From contig OX352765.1 in the NCBI GenBank assembly GCA_947095585.1, positions 17,916,444 through 17,980,443 of the forward strand: a DNA stretch of 64,000 nucleotides. The letters run 5' to 3'. Made by a program: the position numbers and the translations under genes. The notes beneath the pieces are model-generated. The model was given only the letters and a program-made list of their open reading frames with translations, had not been told where the DNA came from and ran no database searches. Below, in pieces: positions 1-10,948 of this stretch. Source of the stretch: Nephrocerus scutellatus (taxonomy: Eukaryota; Arthropoda; Insecta; Diptera; Pipunculidae). Each line of letters begins with the position of its first letter. The stretch's first letter is position 1.

Positions 1-726
1 TTTCAGTTCAGATTAGAGAAAGAAGAACAATAACTCAAGTGTTTTACACCTTTCTAACTATGTACCAGCAACGCTACGAATGTACTTACTCTTCAAAGTG
101 TAGTAAACGATTACTTGGACGGTGCACTGCACTAATTATGTGCATAGTAACGAGTTTTAATAAAAAAAAAATTATTACTGATGTACAAAATTAAAGATTC
201 TAAGCAAATAAATGCAATTTATGCAACAAAAAAAAAAAGAAGCATAATCCAATCAAATCTGTTTCAAGGGGTGTAAAGGGGTGTTTTTCAGGGGTTCAGT
301 AGAACTGAACCGGTGGTAGTTGGAAAGACGGTTATCGCCGATATATTCCAAAAGTTGAAAAGTATACTGGAGCTGGCGAGATTCAGTTTTCTTTCACTGT
401 TAGCGGTGTTAGCTGCTTTTTTTTAACGCATTCTCGAGTGCTTGGTTTTTTAGTCGGGGGTTGCTTATCTAGCTCCTTACCACTGTTGGGTTTGAGTTCT
501 ACTAACCGTCGGCATACCTTGCCAGTATAATTGGATCCCACCAGTTCCACTACACTTTACATTGGCAATAAATCCGCCTCAAGGATGATTTCTTGAAAAT
601 TCAATAAATTTGAGAAACGCTGGTTAGTTAATTATAAGACTGCGAAGAAAAAAAATTGCATTCCTTTCTTCATTTAAAAAAAACAATACTCGTAAGAATA
701 AATGGTTTAACGAAAATTGCAGATCA
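1..726. other. AT-rich non-coding stretch, nothing recognised
   Basis: No reading frame or repeat family is recognisable. Poly-A and poly-T runs are common. The stretch ends where recognisable jockey-type RT coding sequence begins near 727, so the retroelement is 5'-truncated here or its 5' part has decayed beyond recognition. Confidence 0.4.
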
Positions 727-2142
727 GCAGTCGGGGTTGTATCAAAGATTCTTAAAGAACTTGACCCCAATAAAGCGATTGGCCCCGACGGTATTCCGCC
801 ATTAGTATTGAAAAGATGTCATCATACTTTGGCAAAACCCTTTAGCAAATGGTTTCATCTCTCAATAAAGTCAAGTGTTATTCCATCAATTTGGAAAATA
901 GCAAATATGCAACCCGTTCCGAAAAAAAGGTGATAAATCGGCACATACGAACTATCGTCAAATTGCTTTGTTGTCGGTTCTATCGAAGGTAATGGAACCT
1001 CTCGTTAATTTCAGACTAATGAACTATCTGGTTTCGAAAGTTCTTTTATCCAATATGCAGTTTGGATTTCGTAAAAATCGCTCTTCAGGTGAACTCATGA
1101 CGTGCATGACTCATTGTTTGGAACGAAGCATTGAAAACCTAGGTGAATAAAACGTTGTTTCCTTAGATATTGCTAAAGCTTTTGATAGAGTATGGCATGA
1201 TTGTCTTATAAATAAGATTCGTGCACTGAACTTACACCCCTCTCTCATTGCATGGATTGAGGATTATTTATGGAACCGTGAAATAAAAGTTGTATTAAAT
1301 GGTATATCTTCAGCTTTACATGGGATCAATGCTGGCGTGCCTCAAGGGTCAACTTTGTCGCCTACGCTCTACTTGATATATATCAACGACCTGTTGTCTT
1401 CTACAACCTGTGATATCCATTCATTTGCTGATGATACAACACTATCGGCTTCCATTGAGTTTGTCAGTCAAAAATAATGCAATTCTCGCTTGAATGGCAC
1501 GCGTGAATTAAAGAATTTGACTATTCTGTCGAATATTCAAGTCATTCTCGATTGGGGCTTTTCTAATAGAGTAGAATTTAACCCAAATAAATGCCAGGCT
1601 TGTCTTTTTTCTCAAAAGGCAGTTCAACATTACGTTCCACCAGTAATTAACGGTGCCACTATTGCAAGATCAGTTTCACTTAAGGTGTTAGGTTTGAAAG
1701 TTTCAAGTGATCTTTCCTGGAAGAATCATATTTATGAAATTTCAAAAAGAGCTAGCCAATGTTTGGGCTTCATAAGACGTTGTAACTTCTACTTCACTCC
1801 CTCTTAAGTGTTAAGATTATATTAATCTTATGTTAGACCAATTTTAGAATTTAATTCATGTGTGGGGTGTGGCTCCAAGATCGCATTTGGTTCATCTTGA
1901 TGGAATTCAGAATAGAGTTATCCGTTTGATAAACGATGTAACCATTATTTCGTCTCCTGATACTTTTGAGCACAGACGAAATGTAGGAGCTTTATCTGTT
2001 TTCTACAAATTTTACTACGGTAGATGTGTTTTAGAAACCCACTCTCCAGGTTCCAGGTCCTTTTGTCAGCAACGTAAACACTCGTTTTAGGTCCAATCAA
2101 CATAGATTTGCCTTAAAACTTTTTTCATGTAGGAAAGTGATA
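727..2142 (+). mobile_element. Jockey/CR1-like non-LTR retrotransposon, 5'-truncated and decayed RT
   Basis: Conceptual translation reads through most of a non-LTR reverse transcriptase. It begins with LDPNKAIGPDGIPP at about 766, then YRQIALLSVLSKVMEP at about 950, LDIAKAFDRVWHD at about 1165, GVPQGSTLSPTLY at about 1336, and the catalytic FADD at 1424-1435. A C-terminal thumb/tail region follows (LKVLGLKVSSDLSWKNH, then WG.APRSHL). Such RTs copy their own RNA at a nicked genomic target. The copy is dead: a run of seven A's near 925 shifts the frame, there is an in-frame stop at 1148-1150, another break follows the FADD box, and a further break lies near 1805. No endonuclease domain is visible. 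A second, shorter copy of the same subfamily lies on the minus strand at 57.0-57.4 kb. Confidence 0.88.
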
Positions 2143-2947
2143 TACAGGGTATTATATCCGTGAAGGTGGCAAATACTTTAAGGGATTATTTCTTGGCTAA
2201 TTTCATGAAAAAAATTGTATGCGAGAGGGGGGGGGGGTTATTTTCACCCCCTGCGGTGTACGTAGCGTTTTAATGCGAAGAGATGTACTTTTGACGTTAC
2301 ATCACTTCACACCCTATAACTCTTGAACACTTCTAGCTACAAGGTCACTGTTAGTGTTTTTTGGAAAAGAATTAAATTTCTAAGATCATACAATGTAAAT
2401 TTTTTTAAATTCTTAAAACCATTACCGATATAAACGTCGTCAAATTCAGAAAAAAAAATTTTTTTTTTTAAATTTCATTTTCAAATATTTATATATTTCA
2501 GGTGATTCGTCAAAAATTGCAGGTACCCGTTCGAATTTAGGCTTCTGTGTAGCATGTGAGGACCGACCAATGCAATGATTCCCGATTACTTCGGCCCATA
2601 CATTTATACTGAAACAAGTTTCCGAAGATGTTTTTTGATTTTTTCTTAAAATGCATTTTACAAACTTTTAATTTTATCTCTGCTCCTGTTGTTCCAATGT
2701 ATAAACATTGTGACACGGATTTGTAGAAAATTGAATAGACTTTAATACTGCATTTGTCAAAAAAAAATTATCCGAGAGCATTTTTTGAAATAATCGCGTT
2801 TGAAAAAAAAAATAATAAAAAAATAGTGTTTTGACTTTGATGATTTGGTATAGATATCGGTAATGGTTTTAAGAATTTAAAAAAATTTACATTGTATGAT
2901 CTTAGAAATTTAATTCTTTTCCAAAAAAGACTAATGGTGACCTTGTA
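2143..2947. mobile_element. Long foldback relative of the 9.1-kb MITE, right end lost
   Basis: The left end (TA at 2143-2144, then CAGGGTATTATATCCG) and the next ~190 bp match, in reverse orientation, the small MITE at 9126-9371, including a shared GTGTACGTAGCGTTTTAATGCGAAG-type block. Beyond that shared part this copy is a long inverted repeat: 2338-2432 is the reverse complement of 2853-2947 with few differences, and the loop is about 420 bp. The right arm stops at the CTTGTA position and lacks the terminal 190 bp, so the element is truncated. No transposase frame is visible. TA target and terminal repeats suggest the Tc1/mariner superfamily; this is inference. Confidence 0.7.
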
Positions 2948-4923
2948 ATGCCGTAACGCAAGTCATTTAGGGAGTCCTCCCTTAGCAATGAGTCTTTATA
3001 TATATTTATATAAAAAAAAAGGCGATATCAATTACGAATAGAGGATTTCAGAAGGTTTGGAGGATTCCAACAGGACAACCCCAAATGCGAGTATTCAGAC
3101 GATCAGGAGTTCCCCATGTTAACCATTTACCTTGAATTTTGTACAAAGTCATATTTTCTTATAAACATCTTCAACAAAAATATAAAAAAATTTAATTTTT
3201 TTTAAAATAACAAAAATATTACACAAAACTTACAGCAAAGTTGAATTTTTCCAGGTGAATTGAATGCAGTCGTAGAGGGGAGTTTCACGGATTTTATGCA
3301 AGAAGTTTCTTCTCGTTTGTTTTTATTTTTTTATTTTATTAGTTTTATAATTTCAAGTAATTAAATTAAAACAAAATTTTTTTAATTGACTAAACTAAAA
3401 TTTAATAAAATTTGCTAGGTGTGTAAAAAAGTCTTTCTCGCTGCACTTCTGTGCATATTTTTAACACAGACGACGATTAATTTCGATGGTGACAGCTTCG
3501 ATACTCGAAGAATAGTAGTTCAGCGCGTCTGAAGAAGTTGGACCTCCCTTTCTTTAGATTTTTTCAGTTGCGACTGTGACAAGGTCGGCATTGACATTTT
3601 CGTTATTATTATTACACTCGGTAAATAAAGGAATAATTAAACATTCTTAGGCAGCAGCAAACATGCAATTTTCCGAGTGATCCTCATCGAGTGAATATTT
3701 TTTCGGATGCATTTGCATTAGCATAGCAATAACAAAACATTTCAAGTTTCAACATACATGAGCAGTCGCATAGCTCAGACAGACGTCGACGCAAACATTA
3801 CTCCCAATCAAAGAACTAGGCACAAGCACGAGACAACAAACCACAGAACACAATAGCAGCAGCTTTCGAGATCGAGATCACCACTTAACAAGAAACGAAC
3901 GCGACACCGAAAGATTCGTTATGAAAACAGCGACAGCGACGACGGAACGCCGTAAATTGTATGCGGACTGAGAATGAAGAGTATTTTTCCGCCTAGTGGC
4001 GGTGGTGTGGTGGCTTGGCAAGTGTGTGTGTGTGTGTGTGTGCAGTCACTATTTTCAATTTATTTTGTAGACGAAGCAAAGAATTTTCAAAGTAGGATAT
4101 TTTCTTTTTAATTTTTGCAAAAATTTTCTCCCAATTACCGAGTACTCATACGACATGCACGACATCAGCAGGCACGAAGTTTTAAATTATTTTTTATTTT
4201 CATTTTAATTAATATTTGCGATGAACTTCTCACACAACGCGCGACCGCACCAGATTTTCTATTTTAGGCAGCAAATTATTCCTACTCTAGAGAAGAAGTC
4301 TCTTAAAACCTTCAAAAATAACCTCCAGACTTCCAGTGTTCTACTTAAATTTCTTTCGACTATTTACTCATTCATTCGTTGTGATCGAATGTTTTTAATA
4401 TTCTGCAGTTTACTGATTTTATCGTTTCTGCGGTTGAGAATAAATTCAATGAATTTAAAAAAGAAAAACAAAAACGGAAACTGACCGACGACGATTACGA
4501 ACACGATAAATGCTTTCGCTGTGACGTCTCCAAAGCAACTGAAATACTCTGAATAGTGTAGTCTTGACTTTAGCTTAGCGAAGCCAACGGCAAGCACGGC
4601 GAATCCAAAGAAAAAAGCTATGGCCGGTTGGTGATAAGTATGTTGGTTTGGTTGTGTGCGTGAATGTGTTTGTGAACGCGGGGAAATATTAAGGTATTAC
4701 GAGTAGCGAGAGTTTTGATTTTGGTTTCCTTCGTTTATGGTGAAATAACTGTGGTGTATTTATGTGAAATTAGTTGACAGCCGGCGAGATGATGGTACAA
4801 GCACAAGTACCGTTTATGAGTTAACAATGCGCATGTACGGCAGGCATTTGTAGAACAGTTTTTATTCTATTTATTATATAGCTGCTCATTTCAGTAAGAT
4901 AGACATCAAATTTTGGTGCAATT
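2948..4923. other. Unassigned non-coding DNA with a CA-rich leader-like part
   Basis: No gene or transposon family is recognised. Up to about 3450 it is very AT-rich. About 3740-3990 has a different texture, richer in CA, CAG and GAC triplets and poor in T runs, like many insect 5' leaders, but no start codon with a long frame follows. A (GT)n run lies at 4022-4042. Short frames in 4221-4600 look random in composition. Confidence 0.3.
4022..4042. repeat. (GT)n microsatellite
   Basis: About ten uninterrupted GT dinucleotides. Confidence 0.95.
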
Positions 4924-5212
4924 TACGAGGGCGTGCTGGTAAGTAATCGGCCTAGGCAAGAAAACACAACTTTTTTCGCCAAAATTCAATTTATTTCTCA
5001 ACAAGATCTTCTTTTAGATTAATATGCTTCGTCCAACGATATTTCAATTTTTTGGAAAGCTCTCAAAATACACATCTGTTTCAGTGATGACTTTCTCATT
5101 CGAACCAAATCTCGTACCATCGACAAATAAGATCTCGAAATTATTCGTACCAAGGAAGGCACTCATCACGGACAGTTCGATACATCGGTATAAATTTCAG
5201 CGATCTATTTAA
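4924..5212 (-). mobile_element. Mariner transposon 3' end (transposase C-terminus plus terminal repeat)
   Basis: Read on the minus strand this gives the end of a mariner transposase: RFGSNEKVITETDVYFES, then RWTKHINLKEDLVEK followed by a TAA stop. A 3' non-coding tail ends in a mariner-like terminal repeat (on the plus strand CGAGGGCGTGCTGGT, from 4926) next to a TA at 4924-4925. Tc1/mariner enzymes excise and reinsert DNA at TA sites. Only roughly the last fifth of the protein remains, and a frame break separates the two motifs. It differs in sequence from the longer mariner at 17.8-18.6 kb, so it is probably another subfamily. Confidence 0.8.
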
Positions 5213-5239
5213 GTATCCGTGAACTGTACCAAATATCCA

Positions 5240-5575
5240 AAGATGTTATTGTGTCATGTGTTGACCATATCAACACCCTGCGTATCGTCCTTGAGCAGTA
5301 TATGGAATTTCAATCACCGCTTTACCTCATGTTTATTTCATTTTTAAAAAGGCCTTTGATCGAGTTAGCCGAGAATGTATATGGAGATCCTTGCTTGGTA
5401 GAGGAATTCCCCCAAAAATTGTTGTCATTATTAGAGAGTCCTACAATAACGCAAGGTGTTTTGTTTACACTCCTTCGTAGTGCAACAGGGTGTTAGACAG
5501 GGGAATGTTCTATCGCCAATCCTCTTCCTGCTGGCGACGGACGACGTATTGACGGCCAGTGTTGGTACAGCGGAG
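5240..5575 (+). mobile_element. RTE-type RT fragment
   Basis: The plus strand encodes the middle of an RTE-clade reverse transcriptase: SCVDHINTLRIVLEQ, then KAFDRVSRECIW, RGIPPKIVVIIRESYNNA, and a shifted piece of the VRQGC..SP block. This order is the palm region before the catalytic YxDD box. At least one stop (after MFISF) and one frameshift break it. It lies directly beside the mariner 3' end and is cut off on both sides. The same motif order recurs in the fuller copies at 27 and 33 kb. Confidence 0.8.
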
Positions 5576-5600
5576 CACTTTTCTGCGAGTCGTGTACGCT

Positions 5601-5822
5601 ATTTTTCACGCGTCCAAACCGGTTTTTTTTGCTAAATCGAGAGAGAAGCAGAAATGTGAGAATGTGTGTTCGCTGTAACTGCAGTAAATAACAAAGAAAT
5701 GAATTTTTCAAGCGTCCAAACCGGTTTTTCTGCTAAATCGAGAGAGAAGCAGAAATCACAAACGACGAACAAAAGAGAATGCGCAATGTGTTCGCTGAGA
5801 TTGTAGTAAATAACAAAAGACG
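5601..5822. repeat. Two-copy tandem duplication, period ~102 bp
   Basis: Units at 5601-5702 and 5703-5822 share GCGTCCAAACCGGTTTTT, the following CTAAATCGAGAGAGAAGCAG, and a TGTGTTCGCTG...AGTAAATAAC tail. The second unit has ~18 extra bases near 5760-5777. No coding potential is seen. Confidence 0.8.
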
Positions 5823-5979
5823 TTTATATCATAACTAGTGTTGTTATGGGCTACTTTCGAGGCTAGTTTATAGCGTACAAAACAGTCACTTTCGTCTATG
5901 GGCGTGTAAAAACACAATAATGACATTTTACAATTGCACCACACCATAATGTGATGAGGTAAGTTTTTAACTGTCATAC

Positions 5980-6250
5980 TCACTATTATGCGTACTTCCC
6001 CTCGCACAAAATTATCCAACCCCACGCAGGATTGCAGGAAATGAAAATCTGGATGAATGCAAGAAACTGTCTGTCAGACGTATGCTCCTTGCCTTTGGCG
6101 CTTAACACAATCCATTGTAGTCAATTTTATGAAGGAATTAATTAAATTCACCATTAGGCGTATTTCCCCTCGCACAAACACACACAGTCACACAGCATTG
6201 TAGCAAATGAAAATCTGGATGAATGCGAGAGCACGGCGAAAATCACAAAT
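5980..6250. repeat. Two-copy diverged tandem duplication, period ~170 bp
   Basis: The blocks around 5985-6060 and 6155-6235 both read ATTAxGCGTAxTTCCCCTCGCACAAA, then ATTG(C/T)AG(G/C)AAATGAAAATC and TGGATGAATGC. Just downstream, a 30-bp unit beginning TATAAAAGTTGTCAA is repeated at 6333 and 6363. Confidence 0.7.
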
Positions 6251-6420
6251 CGCAACTAAAAGATACACTACAAACCCTTTATCACACATAGCCACAATGC
6301 AAGTGAGCTTACTTTTCCTTATTATACGAGTATATAAAAGTTGTCAACTTTTTGCCGCTGCGTATAAAAGTTGTCAATGTGTTCGCCGCTGCGGCGAATT
6401 TATTTGCTTTCATTGGCGGT

Positions 6421-6731
6421 CAAGTGCAGTGCAGTCAAAACCTTCTCTATAGAAAGCCCAACTGTTCCGATCGTACACAGATACATGCTTAGATTGAGAC
6501 CAAACGTATTTGTATTTAGTAATCAACTAAAGAGCAAAATCCATATAAAATATTTCTGTTTTCCACTACCACATCTTACGTTTCTCGCTCTTTGCGACTT
6601 CTTATTTTTTTTACACTGTATTCACATCCCACAAACACACATGCGTTTGGTCTTGGTTTACAGCATTAGTATGCGTAGAGTTGGGCTTTCTATAGAGAAG
6701 GTTTTGAGTGCAGTTGTGCATGTGCACTTGT
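6421..6731. repeat. Inverted-repeat (foldback) element, ~311 bp
   Basis: The left arm 6421-6463 and right arm 6679-6731 are reverse complements over the core AGTTGGGCTTTCTATAGAGA and continue imperfectly through GTGCAGT and CACTTG. Weaker inverted similarity continues inward (CCAAACGTAT near 6500 against a matching block near 6650). The ends do not show a clear target duplication. It may be a small non-autonomous DNA element or a local inverted duplication. Confidence 0.65.
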
Positions 6732-6958
6732 AGTGTAGCAGTAGCTGCTAATAGAGAGTTTTCCTATTGCCTTTGGAAGATTCACTCTTACTCACCTTCT
6801 CGAGTCTCGAAGTAGTCATATTGGGTGGCACATTTATTTGTATTAACTTCTTGCAGTGGGTGTGGAATAACCTCTAATCACATCTCTCTCTCTCTCTCTC
6901 ACATAACTTTCCAACAAAGAGGTATAAACGATTTTTTCTAAAAAAAAAAATTTTTATG
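6732..6958. other. Short non-coding gap with CT-rich run
   Basis: It contains a (TC)n run at about 6885-6900 and otherwise no recognised feature. Confidence 0.4.
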
Positions 6959-6959
6959 C

Positions 6960-7186
6960 ACCTATTTATCAAGTATGTTGCGACGTGCAGTGCAGTACGA
7001 CTCAGAGAATCTGGGTGGTTTGTTAGTAAACCATACGGGAACTGTAATATACTGCCGACAGTACCTGAATGCATGATACCATCTTCTACTGACTACTGCA
7101 TCCCTAAATTTAGCTTCAACTCCTCGTTCAGCGTCGAGTTTCCTACCAGCGGAAACTGGAAGGATCGGGCAGTAACGAGGCAATTA
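6960..7186 (+). mobile_element. LOA/R1-type retrotransposon scrap (RT-to-RNase H connector)
   Basis: It is nearly identical over its length to 37803-38030 inside the LOA-type element at 36.6-39.2 kb; both translate to FIKYVATCSAVRLRESGWF, a PYGxC block, and SSFSVEFPT. That connector lies between the RT thumb and RNase H in LOA-type elements. Neighbouring RT and RNase H sequence is absent, so this is a ~225-bp orphan. Its right neighbour (7190-7440) has a plus-strand open stretch that I do not recognise. Confidence 0.75.
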
Positions 7187-7969
7187 GACGCCGAATAGGA
7201 AGAAAGTTGATGTTAGTGCCGATCAATCGGGCCTCCATTGGCACAGTTCTGACGCTCTCGCAAGTTTCATATATGGCCCATATGGCTACGGCGTTTGAAA
7301 TCTTGGTAAGGTTCCGCTGCTCAACAGCAGGCCGAGCAGTTAATTCTACCATGGGGTTGGCCATCGATAGCTCAACAGCTTCTCTAGATACAACGCATTT
7401 GGGGTTCAGTGGGATGGGTCAGCCGCTATGGATATATTAAAAAAAAAAATGCCGCAAAATGTGAATGTGCGTCATTTACTACAAACATTGTATGCCCAGA
7501 AAATATCTGCTACGGTATACTGCGCTGTGCTGGTTGTCTTTTATATGCGCCTAGCCTATCAGCTTAATTTACATTTAGTTCGCGTCTCTTGTACGAGCAG
7601 TGTCAGAAAACAGCGACGTAATCGAATCAATTGCCGGTCTAATCTTTTTGCACGGCTTGCAGTTCTTGCCATTCTTCTGTAATGTTACTTGCGAGAGTAA
7701 TAAAATGGCCAGAAAAGCATTAACCAATAGTAGGAGCCTATCCGGCATGATCACTTCACAGCATTGCAATTTCACTGCAACTATAATGAAATGCTTCCCC
7801 ATTCCACGTTCCAACTTAATTATAATCGGTTTACGATTCATTTCCTTTGGAGCCATAACGTGATATTTGTGCTTGAAAAGCGGCAGCCAATCACATCGCA
7901 TCGCGTTAAGCTCATTGCAATTTTGTTGCAATCTTTGGTTTGCCAATTTTTTTGGTATCTCCGAGCGAA
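7187..7969. other. Unassigned stretch with two open frames of uncertain meaning
   Basis: A plus-strand frame at 7207-7440 and a minus-strand frame at 7575-7946 are open but match no family I recognise. The last 57 codons of the latter (Met at about 7745, minus strand) start MPDRLLLLVNAFLAILLL, shaped like a signal peptide, and then turn polar. The stretch lies downstream of the minus-strand RTE linker, where RT palm sequence would be expected, but none of the RTE palm motifs is present. Confidence 0.3.
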
Positions 7970-9123
7970 TTTATAGCGGTCCGTACAATTATTCATTTTT
8001 GAGCCGATTTATCGCTTCGCTAAACTCGTCTATGCTTGGTGGCGGCAGCATAGTTTCGTCTTCGGTCACTGGTGGAGCCTCCAATTCTTCAGTTAACTGG
8101 CCATTTCACAACTCATTAAAGTGCCCTTCCCATCGCTCTAAGATGCCTTTGAGATCAACGATCAGATTACCCTCTTTGTCTTTGCAGTATGTGCAATGCG
8201 GCGTACATTGCTTCATACCGCAGACTCTTTGGTAGAATTTCCACGACGGTTGCGATCATCGCGCTCTGTACTGTTCTAGTTCATGGACGAGATTCTTCTC
8301 CCAGGCTGCTTTCTTTCGCCGGTGAACTGTTTTTTTATATCTTCCAAGCTCTTCATCTTCGCGTGCCAGCGTTCTATGAGATTGTTGCATTGCTCGGTAC
8401 GCAACATTCTTACGTTCAGTCGCTAGCTTACATTCGTCATTGAACCAGTCGTTCCGATCTCTACGACTACTGCCTAAGATGGGGTCGGCAGTACAAATGG
8501 CGGTATGATTAAGGCATGTCGATTTCTCTTCTACACCCGGCATCTCAGCCCCCGGACTTACTCTCCCTGCATTTATGGCGAGTACTATCGCTTTACCGTA
8601 GTTTTTTCTGGTCTCTTCGTTGCGAAGGACAGCCTTGACTAGAATCTGATTCGCAGATGCTATATTTCTTGATAATGCAATCCGCGCTCGGAGCACCGAA
8701 CTAATAAGATAGTGGTCCTATTGGGCGTTGGCACCCCGGTACGTTCGTACCGTCATCTAATTAGGTTTGTGGCGGCGGTCTATCAACACGTGTTCTATCT
8801 GGTTGCGAGTGGCTCCATCAGGAGATACCCAGGTGACTGTGGATATTTTTACGTCCAAACCTTGTACTTGCAATGACCAAATTATTGCTTGCTGCCATCT
8901 CTATGAGTTGTTGTCCATTGTCATAAGTGTTCTCGTGTAAGCTGTGGGTACCAATGTACTACCTGAATACTGGCTTCCTAACTATTTTTGCATTCATATT
9001 CCCCAGAACGATTTTTACATCATACTGAGGGCATGCATGGAGTTCCCGTTCGACTGATTCTTCTTTTTTATCATCTGGGGAATCCTCTGTAGGTGCGTCA
9101 ATGTTTATGAGGCCGTGATAATA
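7970..9123 (-). mobile_element. RTE-like retrotransposon, endonuclease and linker region, broken
   Basis: On the minus strand, from 9110 downwards, it encodes an APE-type endonuclease core: IDAPTED, then VKIVLGNMNAKI (canonical GDxNAxxG, Asp replaced by Asn), HSLHENTYDNGQQLIEMAAS, and a decayed NQIDHV region. A 146-codon open frame (8256-8696) follows, with RNDWFNDECKLATERKNVAYR and YKKTVHRRKKAAWEKNL, the linker typical of mosquito/fly RTE-type proteins. Further down come CKDKEGNLIVDLKGILERW and IDEFSEAINRLKN, the start of the RT. Stops and shifts separate the blocks and the RT palm is missing. The endonuclease end abuts the MITE at 9126. Confidence 0.85.
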
Positions 9124-9373
9124 TACAGGGTGTATCCGTTAAGGTGGCAAATACTCTTTCAAAAAAGACTAACAGTGTCCTTGTAGCTAGAAGCGTTCAA
9201 GAATAACAGGGTGTCAAATGATGTAAGGACAAAAGTACGTGTCTTCGCATTAAAACGCTACGTACACCGCAGAGGTTGAAAATAGACCCCCCATCCCATA
9301 TGATTTTTTTTCACGAAATTAACCAAGGAATCATACCTTTAAGTATTTGCCACCTTAACGGATTCACCCTGTA
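9124..9373. mobile_element. Complete 246-bp MITE with TA target duplication
   Basis: The element spans 9126-9371 and is flanked by TA (9124-9125 and 9372-9373). Its ends are 30-bp inverted repeats starting CAGGGTG(T/A)ATCCGTT and continuing AAGGTGGCAAATACT, with one mismatch. It has no coding capacity. TA duplication and this end structure are what Tc1/mariner-type transposases produce, so it was probably mobilised by one in trans. It sits at the edge of recognisable RTE endonuclease sequence, so it probably inserted into that older relic. The foldback element at 2143-2947 is a longer relative. Confidence 0.88.
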
Positions 9374-10870
9374 TATGTGCTCCTTAAAATACACCCCTTT
9401 TATTGGAACTCACCAAAAAACTAGGTGTCAGTGTCTGACAGTCAGAGACTCTTCATACCGTCATTGTACATGCACTCCATTTTTATTTTCCATTTCCGAA
9501 AGTGGTGACATATGTCAACAACTGTCAGATAGCGACAGAGTTGAGCATAAAAGAGCGGATAAAAAAAAGGACCAAACTCTACCGGTCGCATTTTACACCT
9601 TTTCCAACAAGATGACATCCTCTTAGATATATACATATCTATGCACATACAAATTTCTACATGTCTACTACGTCTAGTTTTGTCGGCGCTCTTTGTGTAG
9701 TCTCTAACGTTGAACTGCCACAAAGATTGAAAGCCCTCGAGTGGGCCGGTATTGATTATGTTGCACTTGAAAAGCAGTAGCAGTAGGTAGTAGTCATAGT
9801 TGCGTCAGTCAAGAGTGTCTGGAACTCGTATAGCTGGCACCTCTTCCTATCATTGTGTTTCCCTCTTCTCTTTTAAATGCTAAATAAGTTTTATTATATG
9901 CAGCTTTAAATAAAAATGACGCCTTGTCGGAGATAATTGAGTAAGTGGTGAAGGGATTTTGTTGTTGTGTACAAGTATCGTGTGCACGCCATAGCATCAC
10001 CCTGCCAAACCAAGTGACGTTGCTTGTGAGTTGTACTAATTAATTCGGACAGGATGACAAAAAAGATGCTACATTGTTGCAATGCCCAAGAAATACTCAA
10101 AATTTATGAGCACCGAGAAGAATTATCAAATTTTTTTTGGGTTAAGTGGGAGCCACTCGAACGGCGGATATAGTCTGCCTGGGTGACGATGATGTTTGCT
10201 GTTATTAAAATGGAAATAAATGCGGCGCACAAAATGTGTACAACTGACAGAAAAAAAAGAAAAGAAAACAACAATAGCAACAAATTGCGGTGCTTAAAAT
10301 ACAAGGACAGCTATTGAATCAACCGCAGTCGCCGCAGTTCTCAATCTAAACCTCGGGAATCGTTTTTAATCCGGATGAAATAAAAATTTCATTTCTCAAA
10401 AATACTAAATTAACGTTAACTTGTGATCCTAATCCTTATTCTACTCTAGTACTAACATCTTTCAGTCAGAGATATTAACAATAACGGTGGCTTGTAGATC
10501 TCGTATTTATCCGAACAAACTGGATATGAAACCGGAGTACGCAGTAAAATTTCTGATATGATGGAAAACATCATTCACGACCGGGTATGAGACAATTTGT
10601 CACTTCCAGGACTAAGTTTGTGTTGATCCGATGGATGATATGACGCTGTAAATATGCTATTAGGAACCGGAAGGTATACATGCTTTCGGTTGTATCAAAG
10701 AAACCCAACTGTAGAAAACCGAACTAAATTTAGACGAATCAGAAATAATTGCAATCTTATGAAACGAAGTATTTGGATTCATCAAATATTTCGTCACAAA
10801 CCATACGGCTAATAACCATACGACTAGAAGATTAAATATAACTGCTCTGTCACTCCACTCATATAGAACA
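9374..10870. other. Non-coding DNA, nothing recognised
   Basis: No retroelement motifs, terminal repeats or plausible exons are seen. Short open frames at 9276-9723 and 9809-10304 are on opposite strands, overlap each other, and have random-looking composition. Confidence 0.4.
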
Positions 10871-10948
10871 CGATGGACGAATCGGTAGAGCTACGATCTA
10901 CCGTTCTAACGGTCCACCGACTCGTGGGCTCGAATCACTATACCGTTC
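10871..10948 (+). mobile_element. tRNA-like (SINE-head-like) sequence
   Basis: It has an A-box-like TGGACGAATCGGTAGAGC from about 10874 and a B-box-like GGCTCGAATC near 10927, spaced as in a tRNA promoter. It also has an anticodon-arm-like ACCGTTCTAACGGT. The acceptor stem does not pair, so it is not a tRNA gene. It could be the head of a tRNA-derived SINE, but no second copy or tail was found in the window. Confidence 0.4.

Noticed and set aside
8256..8696. 146-codon host gene on the minus strand
   Set aside because: It is the RTE-type linker region (RNDWFNDEC, HRRKKAAWEKNL) with endonuclease sequence directly upstream in the same orientation.
10871..10948. tRNA gene
   Set aside because: The acceptor stem does not close; only promoter-like boxes and a weak anticodon arm remain.
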